DNA of 43,707 bases from NCBI GenBank assembly GCA_900553305.1, contig USDI01000001.1:1-43707 (forward strand), written 5' to 3'. Under the pieces are notes generated by a model. It searched no databases and was not told where the DNA came from. It saw nothing but the letters and a program-made list of their open reading frames with translations. A program made the position numbers and the translations under genes. The stretch comes from an uncultured Lachnospiraceae bacterium. GTDB taxonomy: Bacteria > Bacillota > Clostridia > Lachnospirales > Lachnospiraceae. Of this stretch, positions 1 through 7,566 are shown one piece after another (the first letter of the stretch is position 1; the number at the start of each line of letters is the position of its first letter).

Positions 1-133
1 GGTGACAGGCCATACCGCATCCGGCACAGTTACCACCACATGAGGATTTCCCACTTCGTTTATCCTTAACCATCTTGTAAATGACTGCACCAACGATGGC
101 ACATAACACAAGAAGTACGATTGCTGTTCCCAT
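1..133 (-). CDS. FeoB-associated Cys-rich membrane protein (partial)
   Basis: The start codon and first 44 residues are present; the 3' end lies beyond the left edge. The product begins with one hydrophobic segment (about residues 3-20), followed by a basic stretch and a Cys/Gly-rich part (CGGNCAGCG). This is the layout of the small FeoB-associated Cys-rich membrane proteins found downstream of feoB in Firmicutes. The ATG at 133 follows AGGAGG with 7 bases between; an in-frame ATG at 139 abuts the same Shine-Dalgarno and is less likely. It lies 42 bases after feoB on the same strand, so it is probably the last or next-to-last gene of the feo operon. Its role in ferrous iron uptake is inferred from position; the family has no firmly established biochemical activity. 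Confidence 0.85.
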   Translation of the reverse strand, partial: MGTAIVLLVLCAIVGAVIYKMVKDKRSGKSSCGGNCAGCGMACH

Positions 134-175
134 AGTCATCCTCCTTTTCTATCACTTTTCTTTATTATCTGATAT

Positions 176-2335
176 TTATTTCAGTTTTGCAAGCTGCTTA
201 TCAGAAGTCTTTAAGGATGTGCTCTCCTTGTAAGGACGAACCAGCAGATAAATGAATCCTGCTACAAGCAAGAAAGCAACAACAGTTCCAAGGCCAAATG
301 CACCCGTTGTAAACAAGGTACCAATCTGGTAAATGCACAGGGAAACAATATATGCCAAGCCACACTGATAGCCAATTGCAAACCAGAACCACTTTGCATT
401 GTTCATTTCACGCTTGATTGCACCCATAGCTGCAAAACAGGGAGCACACAGAAGGTTGAATACCAGGAATCCGTATGCTGCAATCGGAGTCATAACCTGT
501 GCCAGGCTTCCCCAGATTTCTGCACCATCTTCTGCAACTTCTGAAAAACCAAAGAGCAGACCGAAAGTTGCTACAACATTTTCCTTTGCAATCAGACCAC
601 TCACTGCGGCAACTGCCATCTTCCAGCCTTCGCCGGCCTGTGTCCATCCAAGAGGAATGAAGATCCATGCAATGGCACTGCCGATCTTAGCCAGGATACT
701 ATCATTCAGCTGTTCAGCCTCTAACATTCCAAAGCCGCCGTCTGTCCATCCAAAGCTCATTAAGAACCAGAGAACGATAGTAGAAAGAAGGATGATGGTA
801 CCTGCCTTCTTAATGAAGGACCAGCCTCTTTCCCATACACTTCTTAATACGTTGCCAACGGTAGGCCAGTGATATGCAGGAAGCTCCATAACGAACGGTG
901 CAGGATCACCTGCGAACATCTTTGTTTTCTTTAAAATAATACCGGAACAGATAATTGCTGCAACACCTACGAAATATGCACTCCATGAAACCCATCCTGC
1001 ATTGTCGAAGAATGCACCTGCAATCAGGGCAATAATCGGAAGCTTTGCTCCACAGGGAACAAATGTAGTAGTCATTATGGTCATCTTACGGTCTCTGTCG
1101 TTTTCGATGGTACGGGATGCCATAACGCCCGGAACACCACAACCGGAGCCGATCAGCATTGGAATAAAGCTCTTTCCGGAAAGACCAAACTTACGGAAAA
1201 TACGATCCATAATGAATGCGACACGGGCCATATATCCACAGGACTCTAAGAATGCCAGGAACAGGAACAGTACCAGCATCTGAGGTACGAATCCAAGTAC
1301 GGCACCAACACCGGAGATAATACCGTCTACGATAAGTCCGGTTAACCAGTCTGCACAGCCAATGCTTTCAAACAGGCTCTGTGCACCGGGAACAATCCAT
1401 TCACCAAACAGGGTATCATTGGTCCAGTCTGTTAAGAACGCTCCAACGGTTGTTACAGATACATAATATACCAAGAACATTACTACTGCGAAGATCGGTA
1501 ATGCAGCGATACGGTTGGTAACCACGCGGTCGATCTTATCTGATACGGTTAACTGCTTTTTGCTCTTCTTTGTGTAGCATTCTTTAATAACGGAAGAAAT
1601 GTAAATATATCTTTCGTTGGTGATAATACTTTCGGTATCATCATCCATTTCCTTTTCGATGGAAGCGATTTCTGCGGATACATCCGGAACCTTCTTCATC
1701 TGCTGTGCAATCTTATCGTCACGCTCTAACAGCTTAATTGCGAAGAATCTCTTCTGCTCTTCCGGAACATCGCTGCCAAGCTTATCTTCGATGGATTCCA
1801 GTACATTTTCAACTTTGGTATTGAACTTATGTACCTTTGTAGCAGTTCCAACATTTGCTGCAACAACTGCTGCTTCTGCTGCCTTCTGGATACCGGTACC
1901 CTTTAATGCGGAGATTTCAACAACGGCTGCACAGCCCATCTTCTCTTTTAACTTGTCAAGATTGATCTTGTCACCGCTCTTGTTTACCAGGTCCATCATG
2001 TTTACAGCCATAACAACAGGAATACCAAGCTCCATTAACTGTGTGGACAGATACAGGTTACGCTCAATGTTCGTGCCATCTACGATATTTAAGATGGCAT
2101 CCGGACGCTCTGCAATCAGATAATTTCTGGCAACAACTTCCTCTAAGGTGTAAGGAGAAAGGGAATAAATTCCCGGAAGGTCCATGATGATAACATCCTT
2201 ATGGCCTTTCAGCTTTCCTTCCTTTTTCTCTACGGTAACTCCGGGCCAGTTTCCTACGAACTGGTTAGAGCCTGTCAATGCATTAAATAACGTGGTTTTT
2301 CCACAGTTCGGATTACCTGCTAATGCAATTTTCAT
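176..2335 (-). CDS. feoB: Ferrous iron transporter FeoB
   Basis: This 719-residue protein is the inner-membrane Fe(II) transporter. The N-terminal GTPase domain has G1 GNPNCGKTT (residues 7-15), G3 DLPG (52-55), G4 NMMD (112-115) and a G5-like SALKG near 142. Next comes a helical linker (about 170-270), then the membrane core with two Gate-type regions; GSGCGVPG and VPCGAKLPI carry the family's conserved Cys residues. Length is normal for single-chain FeoB of Gram-positive bacteria. The ATG at 2335 follows AAAGGAAG. It is downstream of two feoA genes and upstream of the Cys-rich small protein on the same strand, a complete feo operon. Regulation is probably by the DtxR-family protein encoded divergently at 3110. 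Confidence 0.97.
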   Translation of the reverse strand: MKIALAGNPNCGKTTLFNALTGSNQFVGNWPGVTVEKKEGKLKGHKDVIIMDLPGIYSLSPYTLEEVVARNYLIAERPDAILNIVDGTNIERNLYLSTQLMELGIPVVMAVNMMDLVNKSGDKINLDKLKEKMGCAAVVEISALKGTGIQKAAEAAVVAANVGTATKVHKFNTKVENVLESIEDKLGSDVPEEQKRFFAIKLLERDDKIAQQMKKVPDVSAEIASIEKEMDDDTESIITNERYIYISSVIKECYTKKSKKQLTVSDKIDRVVTNRIAALPIFAVVMFLVYYVSVTTVGAFLTDWTNDTLFGEWIVPGAQSLFESIGCADWLTGLIVDGIISGVGAVLGFVPQMLVLFLFLAFLESCGYMARVAFIMDRIFRKFGLSGKSFIPMLIGSGCGVPGVMASRTIENDRDRKMTIMTTTFVPCGAKLPIIALIAGAFFDNAGWVSWSAYFVGVAAIICSGIILKKTKMFAGDPAPFVMELPAYHWPTVGNVLRSVWERGWSFIKKAGTIILLSTIVLWFLMSFGWTDGGFGMLEAEQLNDSILAKIGSAIAWIFIPLGWTQAGEGWKMAVAAVSGLIAKENVVATFGLLFGFSEVAEDGAEIWGSLAQVMTPIAAYGFLVFNLLCAPCFAAMGAIKREMNNAKWFWFAIGYQCGLAYIVSLCIYQIGTLFTTGAFGLGTVVAFLLVAGFIYLLVRPYKESTSLKTSDKQLAKLK

Positions 2336-2373
2336 AATTTTACTTCCTTTCTGTTTGCTCTATATTATTTGTA

Positions 2374-2595
2374 TTATTCAACTTCGATCATTTCCGCATC
2401 GGCTTTACGCAGGGATAATTCATAACCGCGGACCGTTACTTCGATCGGATCTCCCAAGGGTGCTACTTTACGTACGAATACTTCTACGCCCTTTGTAATT
2501 CCCATGTCCATAATTCTTCTCTTTACAGGACCTTCACCATTTAATTTTGCCACTTTGACTGTCTGCCCACAGGCAACTTCTTTTAATGTTTTCAT
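2374..2595 (-). CDS. feoA: FeoA-family protein (second copy, next to feoB)
   Basis: A 73-residue cytoplasmic SH3-like protein of the FeoA family. It shows the typical pattern of a basic N-terminal strand, the RRIMDMGITKG motif (about residues 26-36), and a C-terminal half ending in LSLRKADAEMIEV. FeoA proteins are accessory to FeoB and are thought to bind its cytoplasmic GTPase domain. The ATG follows GAAGGAAAG. It lies 38 bases before feoB and 75 bases after the other feoA. Two feoA genes in tandem are common in Clostridia; which one partners FeoB cannot be told from sequence. Confidence 0.92.
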   Translation of the reverse strand: MKTLKEVACGQTVKVAKLNGEGPVKRRIMDMGITKGVEVFVRKVAPLGDPIEVTVRGYELSLRKADAEMIEVE

Positions 2596-2670
2596 CTCTT
2601 TCCTTCTTTCTACAACATTTTATAATATTATGATGTGATTCAATCCCTCTAACGACGATCGAATGGGCAC

Positions 2671-2889
2671 TCACATCACCATAACCTTATTTGCCATATC
2701 CCTTCCGATTGCAACACGGGAACCTTTAACATTGACAATAATGTTACCGTCAATCTGGGATACTACTGTTACCTCTCCGCCGGATACAAAACCAAGATTC
2801 TCAAGAAATTTTCTGGTTTCTTCTTTGCCGCCGACCTTACAGATTGTATTGATTTCGCCTTCTTTTACCATAGATAGTGGCATACTCAT
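2671..2889 (-). CDS. feoA: FeoA-family protein (first gene of feo operon)
   Basis: A 72-residue FeoA-like SH3-fold protein. Visible family features are the glycine-rich turn after the first strand (CKVGGKEETRKFLENLG), the GGEVTVVSQ strand, and the closing KGSRVAIGRDMANKV stretch typical of the class with a final regulatory-like turn. It is the promoter-proximal gene, about 65 nt after the predicted transcription start. It differs clearly from the other FeoA copy, so the pair is an old duplication rather than a recent one. The ATG at 2889 follows AAAGGAG with 10 intervening bases; an internal Met at residue 3 is a possible alternative. Confidence 0.9.
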   Translation of the reverse strand: MSMPLSMVKEGEINTICKVGGKEETRKFLENLGFVSGGEVTVVSQIDGNIIVNVKGSRVAIGRDMANKVMVM

Positions 2890-2957
2890 TACCTTCTTTC
2901 TCCTTTGATTCGGTTTCTCCTCATTTGTAATTGAGAGTCATTTTCATTTATTTCATG

Positions 2958-2996
2958 GTTAGTATATGCTAACGTGTATTAGTTGTCAATAACTAA
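2958..2996. promoter_or_regulatory. Paired palindromic operators over the feo promoter
   Basis: Two dyads with TTAG/CTAA ends lie in the feo promoter. GTTAGTATATGCTAAC (2958-2973, one mismatched pair) covers the -10, and TTAGTTGTCAATAACTAA (2979-2996, arms TTAGTT/AACTAA) covers the -35. The half-sites resemble DtxR/IdeR-type iron boxes, which also carry TTAG/CTAA ends. The adjacent DtxR-family gene is the obvious candidate regulator. The dyads are seen directly; the identity of the binding protein is inferred. Confidence 0.6.
2961..2989 (-). promoter_or_regulatory. Sigma-A promoter of the feo operon
   Basis: Read on the minus strand, TTGACA (2984-2989) and TATACT (2961-2966) are separated by exactly 17 bases: a near-perfect sigma-A promoter. 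Transcription would start near 2954, leaving a leader of about 65 nt before the first feoA. Both hexamers fall inside palindromes (2958-2996), which argues for tight repression. Confidence 0.85.
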
Positions 2997-3109
2997 ATAG
3001 GAAAATTTATCAACTTTCTTTTCATTTCATGGATGCAAGAAACGGAAAGTTGGTGTATACTGGTAAACAGGTATGAAATTACTAAGTGGGAAATGAATGG
3101 GAGGAACAC

Positions 3110-3481
3110 ATGCATAACAACCAATCATCAGAAGATTATCTGGAAACGATATTAGTCTTAAGTAAACAGAAGCCCGTAGTACGGTCCATTGATATTGTTG
3201 AGGAATTAGGTTACAAGAAATCCAGTATCAGTGTTGCCATGAAGAACTTACGTGAACGTAACCATATTGAAATGTCCAAAGAAGGCTTCATCACCCTGAC
3301 TCCATCCGGCCGTCAGATCGCCGAGATGATCTACGACCGTCATCAGTGTCTGACGAAGTGGCTCACCGCTCTTGGTGTGGACCCTGCCGTTGCTGCAGAG
3401 GATGCCTGCCAGATGGAACATGTCATCAGTCAGGAAAGCTTTGATGCTATCAAGAAGCATATTGCCCAAGTGATTGAATAA
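3110..3481 (+). CDS. DtxR-family metal-dependent transcriptional regulator
   Basis: A 123-residue protein: winged helix-turn-helix (about residues 5-65; SEDYLETILVLSK, KKSSISVAMKNL) followed by the metal-binding dimerisation domain (YDRHQCLTKWLTALG, AAEDACQMEHVIS), as in MntR/IdeR-type proteins. It lacks the C-terminal SH3 domain of long DtxR members and is a little shorter than MntR. An upstream GTG at 3086 is open in frame, but GGGAGGA just before the ATG at 3110 makes 3110 the start. It is transcribed divergently from feo, with a possible -10 (TATACT, 3056-3061) but no clear -35. It probably represses feo when Fe(II) is plentiful. Its 3' end overlaps the convergent LysR gene by 32 bases. 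Confidence 0.9.
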   Translation: MHNNQSSEDYLETILVLSKQKPVVRSIDIVEELGYKKSSISVAMKNLRERNHIEMSKEGFITLTPSGRQIAEMIYDRHQCLTKWLTALGVDPAVAAEDACQMEHVISQESFDAIKKHIAQVIE

Positions 3482-4343
3482 AGGAAATAAACTCTTCCGC
3501 CACGTGCGAAAGCGTATGATTTTTCTTCCATATGAGTGCATATGAAGCATAAGCCTCCGGATGCTCCACTCTCCGCACACAGACATCCTGTTCACGGATC
3601 AGTGCTGAAATGGATTCCGGATAAATGGAAATTCCAACTCCATGAAGGCTTAGTTCATATGCATTCATCATATGTGCGATACGTCCGCGGATCACCGGCG
3701 TCTGACCGGATGCATCGAACCACTTGTCGATTTCCCCTTTTCTGGATTCTCTGGAAGGAATCAGCAGATCATAAGGAAGAAGTTCTTCCGGACGCACCGG
3801 CTTCGTTCCTTCTACATATAAAGGATGTCCCTTCGGAATCATCGCCACCCACGGCTCTTCATAAACCGGATATACATGAAACTCTTCCGTATTATATGGC
3901 GCTGTAATCATGGCAAGTTCACACAGCCCCTTCGTTACCCGGTTATTCACATCATCCGTATTTCCATTCCACAGATTATACTGCACATGAGGATGCTTTT
4001 TCTGAAACGCCGCAATCCATTCTGCAAAAAGACGCGGCCCGCACCCTTCTACCGATGCAATATAAAGAGTTCCCTGAAGTCCTTCTTTCCGCTCCTTCAC
4101 TTCCTCTTCCGAACGGTTAACGAGATCCAGAATCTGTGTCGCATACTGTAAGAACAGCTCTCCTTCTTCTGTTAAGGTAACCTTATGCGGCGTCCGCACA
4201 AATAAAGATGTCCCAAGCTCAGCCTCCAGATCCTGAATCTGACGGCTGAGCGGCGGTTGTGCAATCGCCAGCTTCTCAGCAGCTCTTGTGAAATTCTTTT
4301 CTTCTGCAACGGCTTTAAAATATCGGATATGTCGAAGCTCCAT
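3450..4343 (-). CDS. LysR-family transcriptional regulator
   Basis: A 297-residue LysR-type regulator. The N-terminal helix-turn-helix (residues 1-60) contains MELRHIRYFKAVAEEKNFTRAAE and QPPLSRQIQDLEAELG, and the rest is a type-2 periplasmic-binding-fold effector domain. The N-terminus is of the BenM/CatM/AlsR-like subclass, but no target can be named from sequence. The ATG follows AAAGGAATGAAACCGT. It is 93 bases downstream of the unknown membrane protein on the same strand. An 11-base motif occurs upstream of both genes, so it may regulate the pair. Its stop codon lies inside the dtxR-family gene on the opposite strand. Confidence 0.9.
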   Translation of the reverse strand: MELRHIRYFKAVAEEKNFTRAAEKLAIAQPPLSRQIQDLEAELGTSLFVRTPHKVTLTEEGELFLQYATQILDLVNRSEEEVKERKEGLQGTLYIASVEGCGPRLFAEWIAAFQKKHPHVQYNLWNGNTDDVNNRVTKGLCELAMITAPYNTEEFHVYPVYEEPWVAMIPKGHPLYVEGTKPVRPEELLPYDLLIPSRESRKGEIDKWFDASGQTPVIRGRIAHMMNAYELSLHGVGISIYPESISALIREQDVCVRRVEHPEAYASYALIWKKNHTLSHVAEEFISFIQSLGQYAS

Positions 4344-4436
4344 ACGGTTTCATTCCTTTCCGGCTTTTTCAGGTTTAAATCATGTATTTTTCATGAATTA
4401 TTTAGGGGTGATCGTTTCAGTAAAATAATGTTGCGA

Positions 4437-5081
4437 CTATATCCCTGCAATAATGAGCAGAAGGGACATCAGCATATATCCTGTTCCCAGTCCCCCGATC
4501 ACCCGGACTCTGCACTTTTTCAGTATCATTACAATAATTAAAGCTACAATCGGATTCAGAAGCAGGCACCACTTTGAAACTGCAAGTGCTCCTGTGATAA
4601 TCGCGATTGCCACAAGAATGGTTCCACCAAGCCAAAGAGCCAGACCTCCGATCAACATTGGCACCCTGGTAACCGGATCAATGGCTTTCATAATTTCAGC
4701 ACTTTCGTCATCGGATACCTTTTTACACAGTTTCTGATACAGCAATGGCTTCATGCAGAAATACAGATGACACAGAAGACCGGTGTAGCATCCAATAAAT
4801 GTATTGATTCTCAATGCGATCCCCAACGGTGCACTTTCTTTTGCAATCAGATCGGCCAGCAGCCACAGGGTAATATAAGCCCCCGGCTGCCCCGAAAAGG
4901 AAAGCCAGAAGGATACTTTAAATCTTTTTGCCGGTACATCTGCCCACCAGGAATTGATTCCATCCAGGGATACCCTGTCATTTGCACCCGCCTTGCCCGG
5001 TCTGATGAGCGGCACATCGGCCAGCGCGGCCACAAAATTACTGATGATTCCAAGTACTCCAAAAACAACATAGGTATTCAC
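4437..5081 (-). CDS. Multi-pass membrane protein of unknown function
   Basis: A 214-residue hydrophobic protein with an estimated five to six membrane segments, including the N-terminal helix (residues 2-20), helices near 65-80 and 95-110, and a cluster at 145-212. Between the first two helices is a polar loop with PLIRPG and SLDGINSWWADVPAKRF, which could form a conserved signature. It may belong to one of the small DUF6796-like integral membrane families, but I do not recognise it with certainty. The start is GTG at 5081 behind GGGAGG. It has its own promoter (5124-5152) and precedes a LysR gene; nothing nearby reveals a substrate. Confidence 0.75.
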   Translation of the reverse strand: MNTYVVFGVLGIISNFVAALADVPLIRPGKAGANDRVSLDGINSWWADVPAKRFKVSFWLSFSGQPGAYITLWLLADLIAKESAPLGIALRINTFIGCYTGLLCHLYFCMKPLLYQKLCKKVSDDESAEIMKAIDPVTRVPMLIGGLALWLGGTILVAIAIITGALAVSKWCLLLNPIVALIIVMILKKCRVRVIGGLGTGYMLMSLLLIIAGI

Positions 5082-5123
5082 TATCTTTTCCTCCCTGCAT
5101 CTTTGTTAGTCGCAACAAACTCC

Positions 5124-5152
5124 ATTTTATATCATACTTCATCTTTTAGCAA
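5124..5152 (-). promoter_or_regulatory. Putative promoter of the membrane-protein gene
   Basis: On the minus strand, TTGCTA (5147-5152) and TAAAAT (5124-5129) are spaced 17 bases apart, 43 bases upstream of the GTG start at 5081. An 11-base sequence between promoter and start (5107-5117, TGTTGCGACTA on the minus strand) recurs inverted at 4429-4439 ahead of the LysR gene. Confidence 0.5.
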
Positions 5153-5170
5153 CTAATTGTAAACATCTTT

Positions 5171-5260
5171 CTAAGAACTTGTGATTACTTTTATCTCACC
5201 GTTCCACATACTGTGGATCAGCCGGTTCATATAGGAATCTCGTTTAACCATGCATTTCAT
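5171..5260 (-). pseudogene. Remnant of an AAA ATPase gene (DUF4143-type N-terminus)
   Basis: A short minus-strand frame reads VKRDSYMNRLIHSMWNGEIK followed by VIT and an early stop. This matches, from memory, the start of the widespread AAA-family ATPases carrying a C-terminal DUF4143 domain, which begin with a KRDxYLNxLI...NGxIKVITG pattern and run directly into the Walker A loop. Here the frame stops exactly where the P-loop should begin, and no other part of the gene is visible. The 5082-5354 gap otherwise holds the promoter of the membrane-protein gene and a small GGACG-AAAC-CGTCC hairpin (5271-5284). I read it as a decayed leftover. Confidence 0.55.
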
Positions 5261-5354
5261 CTCGTACTTGGGACGAAACCGTCCGAACTTCTATGTTGGT
5301 GTACCGCGATTTTTGAAAAATATCAAGGTTGTAATCTTCTGTGTCAATAAGATT

Positions 5355-6017
5355 TTACTGCTGTAAAGGCTCTCCATTCTCATCAAGCACTGACACGGTT
5401 ACGGCAAGTCCCTCCGGCACCTCTTCGGCACACACTACCAGAAACAACAGGCCCTCCTCCTCTTCATAGCTAAAGAACTCCCATTGATGTACCGAAAATC
5501 CTCCTGGATAATCCTGACGCTCACGGAAGCCCTTTTCCAGCAAAGCTTCCTTGTACTGCTGCAGCATTTCCTTATTTTCACAGGAATATACCCGGTAACT
5601 GTAGTAATCCTTCTCTACACGCTCAAGCACCTCGCATCCGGTAACTACCTCATCCGGATAAATCAGATCCACATACAGCGAATGGATGATCTGGCTTGCT
5701 ACATTCATCTGACGGATTGTACCGGTCAGCTCCTTTCCATCTTCGGAGTAAAAATAAAGGAAAAATCCACCAGCCAAGACCAGCACATAAGAAAGAAGCG
5801 CTGCAAGAAGAATCCTCCGGAACGGATCCCTCGGCTTTTCTGCCACTGTATAGGAATCAATCTTCCAGCCAAAGTTGCGGTAATCCACAGTGGTATTACA
5901 AAACGGGCATACCGCACCATTTAAAAGATCCACACTGCCTCCGCAGTTGGGACACTTATATTCGCGCAGGGTCTGTTTTGCTCCCCGTACTACTTCCGGT
6001 CTCCCATAAAGCTTCAA
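5355..6017 (-). CDS. Zinc-ribbon membrane protein, possibly the 3' part of a frameshifted gene
   Basis: A zinc ribbon (CPNCGG about residues 22-27 and CPFCNT at 37-42) is followed by one membrane helix (about 68-90) and a C-terminal domain of roughly 130 residues, probably outside the membrane. I do not recognise the C-terminal domain. The only start in the ORF is a TTG at 6017 with a weak site. The frame stays open further upstream and encodes plausible protein (LRLLIDDGRRIRNRYEK), which runs back towards the end of the small ORF at 6077-6295. The two frames could therefore be one gene broken by a single-base shift. It follows the PatB-like gene on the same strand. Confidence 0.6.
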   Translation of the reverse strand: MKLYGRPEVVRGAKQTLREYKCPNCGGSVDLLNGAVCPFCNTTVDYRNFGWKIDSYTVAEKPRDPFRRILLAALLSYVLVLAGGFFLYFYSEDGKELTGTIRQMNVASQIIHSLYVDLIYPDEVVTGCEVLERVEKDYYSYRVYSCENKEMLQQYKEALLEKGFRERQDYPGGFSVHQWEFFSYEEEEGLLFLVVCAEEVPEGLAVTVSVLDENGEPLQQ

Positions 6018-6076
6018 CCGTACCTTCTCATACCGGTTCCGGATTCTTCGTCCGTCATCAATCAGTAACCGCAGCT

Positions 6077-6295
6077 TTAGGTCAGCTTTCTTTGCTGCAG
6101 CCTCTTCCTTATGAGCTGCAGGCTTTGCCAGTACGGCTGTGTTGTCCGTTCCATGAGCCTTTCCCCGGCCTCACGGTCTCCCTGATAAAAGTCCTGCAGT
6201 TCGGTCCGGAATGCATCCGTCTTACTCTGTATTTCCTTCCGGATCCCCTGCTCCTCCATGTATCTCTGCCATTCTTCCTGTTCCCAATTCTCCAA
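6077..6295 (-). CDS. Small hydrophilic ORF, possible 5' part of the zinc-ribbon gene
   Basis: A 72-residue charged, helical-looking product (EEWQRYMEEQGIRKEIQ, LQDFYQGDREAGERLMERT, LQLIRKRLQQRK). A good Shine-Dalgarno (GAAGGAG) lies 8 bases before a TTG at 6295, 34 bases after the aminotransferase-like gene ends, so it looks translated. The longer frame, reaching back to 6442, overlaps that gene and is not likely. It ends in the same interval where the zinc-ribbon frame, shifted by -1, is already open. A fusion at about 6080-6090 would give a continuous protein of roughly 312 residues. Either a frameshift mutation, a sequencing error, or two overlapping genes could explain this. Confidence 0.5.
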   Translation of the reverse strand: MENWEQEEWQRYMEEQGIRKEIQSKTDAFRTELQDFYQGDREAGERLMERTTQPYWQSLQLIRKRLQQRKLT

Positions 6296-6329
6296 CCCGC
6301 ATTCTCCTTCTACTCTTTTAGCCGGTCTT

Positions 6330-7505
6330 TTATAAAACCTTCCGGATCCGTTCCAGACACTCCGTGAGGATCGCTTTTGGGGCTGCCACGTTGATTCGTT
6401 GGAAACCTGCACCCGTACTGCCAAAGATCTTCCCACTGTCAAGCCACAGCTTCGCTTCGTAAATGATCCTGCGGTCCAGCTCCTCCGGATTAAGCCCTGT
6501 TCCCCGGAAATCCAGCCACATTAAATACGTGCCCTCTCCGTCAATCACCGTTACTCCGGGAAGGTTTTCTTTCACATATTCTTTCACATAGCTGATATTC
6601 TCTCCAACGTAAGACATCATCTGTTCATACCATTCATCGCCCTGCTCATAGGCCGCTTTGGCTGCTACCAGTCCCAGTGCGCTTAACTGGCTGATTCCTG
6701 CCGCATCCACTTCATGCCGAAAACGCTTTCGAAGCTCCCTGTCCGGAATGAAGATATTGGAAATCAGCATACTTGCAAGATTGAACGTCTTGCTCGGTGA
6801 GGTACAGATCACGGAAATCTGCTCATATTCCTTCTTCACCGTGGCAAACACCGTGTGCTCTCCCCGGAATACAAAGTCATTATGGATTTCATCACTTACC
6901 ACCTTCACCCCATGCTTCACGCACAGATCTCCCATTGCGGTCAGTTCTTCCTTTGTAAATACCCGGCCAGTCGGGTTATGCGGACTGCACAGAAGGAACA
7001 GCTTCACATGGTGCCCGACAATTTTCTTTTCAAAATCTGCAAGATCAATATGATACCGGTTGTCCTCTCCTAAGTACAGATCGTTGCTTACAACGACTCT
7101 TCCGTTGTCCCGGATCACCTCAGAAAACGGATAATATACAGGCTGCTGGATCAGGACACTGTCTCCTTTTTCCGTAAAAGCTTTTACCGCCATGGCAAGT
7201 GCAAAGACCACTCCCGGCGTTTTGATCAGCCATTCTGGACGGATCTCCCAATTGTGGTGTCTTCTCATCCATCCGGCCACTGCCTGAAAATATTCCTCTT
7301 TAGACTCCGTGTAACCGAAAATGCCATGCTTCGTCCGTTCCATCACGGCATCCTCCACATAAGAGGTGGTCTTAAAATCCATATCGGCTACCCATAACGG
7401 CAGCACATCCTCCGGCATTCCTCTCCTTACTGCAAAGTCATATTTTAAGCAATCGGTTCCTTTCCGATTAATGATCTCATCAAAATTCAAATTTCTCTCC
7501 GGCAT
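6330..7505 (-). CDS. MalY/PatB-family PLP enzyme (C-S beta-lyase / aminotransferase)
   Basis: A 391-residue fold-type I PLP enzyme with the landmarks of the MalY/PatB family: an N-terminal RKGTDCLKYD region, LPLWVADMDF (about 35-45), CSPHNPTGRVF, VSDEIHNDFVF, and the PLP lysine in SPSKTFNLA. These enzymes usually cleave cystathionine or cysteine S-conjugates (beta-lyase), giving homocysteine, pyruvate and ammonia. It lies 61 bases downstream of a trans-sulfuration enzyme on the same strand; together they could take O-acylhomoserine plus cysteine to homocysteine. The ATG follows AAAGGA. Beta-lyase is more likely than a pure aminotransferase, but family members also have regulatory or broad C-S lyase roles. 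Confidence 0.85.
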   Translation of the reverse strand: MPERNLNFDEIINRKGTDCLKYDFAVRRGMPEDVLPLWVADMDFKTTSYVEDAVMERTKHGIFGYTESKEEYFQAVAGWMRRHHNWEIRPEWLIKTPGVVFALAMAVKAFTEKGDSVLIQQPVYYPFSEVIRDNGRVVVSNDLYLGEDNRYHIDLADFEKKIVGHHVKLFLLCSPHNPTGRVFTKEELTAMGDLCVKHGVKVVSDEIHNDFVFRGEHTVFATVKKEYEQISVICTSPSKTFNLASMLISNIFIPDRELRKRFRHEVDAAGISQLSALGLVAAKAAYEQGDEWYEQMMSYVGENISYVKEYVKENLPGVTVIDGEGTYLMWLDFRGTGLNPEELDRRIIYEAKLWLDSGKIFGSTGAGFQRINVAAPKAILTECLERIRKVL

Positions 7506-7566
7506 GTAAATTCATCCTTTCCGTAAATGCTGTTATTCATACAGCTCGTGATCACAATCTCCAATC

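Noticed and set aside
399..872. Plus-strand ORF of 157 residues antisense to feoB
   Set aside because: It has no ribosome binding site, its composition is that of a shadow frame, and feoB is certain on the other strand.
6077..6110. Programmed -1 ribosomal frameshift between the small ORF and the zinc-ribbon frame
   Set aside because: The overlap has CAA AGA AAG codons but no X-XXY-YYZ slippery heptamer in the right register, and no clear downstream structure was seen. A mutation or two separate genes is simpler.
5696..6367. Plus-strand ORF of 223 residues over the zinc-ribbon region
   Set aside because: It is Pro/Ser/Leu-rich shadow sequence without a start signal. The opposite strand carries a recognisable zinc ribbon and membrane helix.
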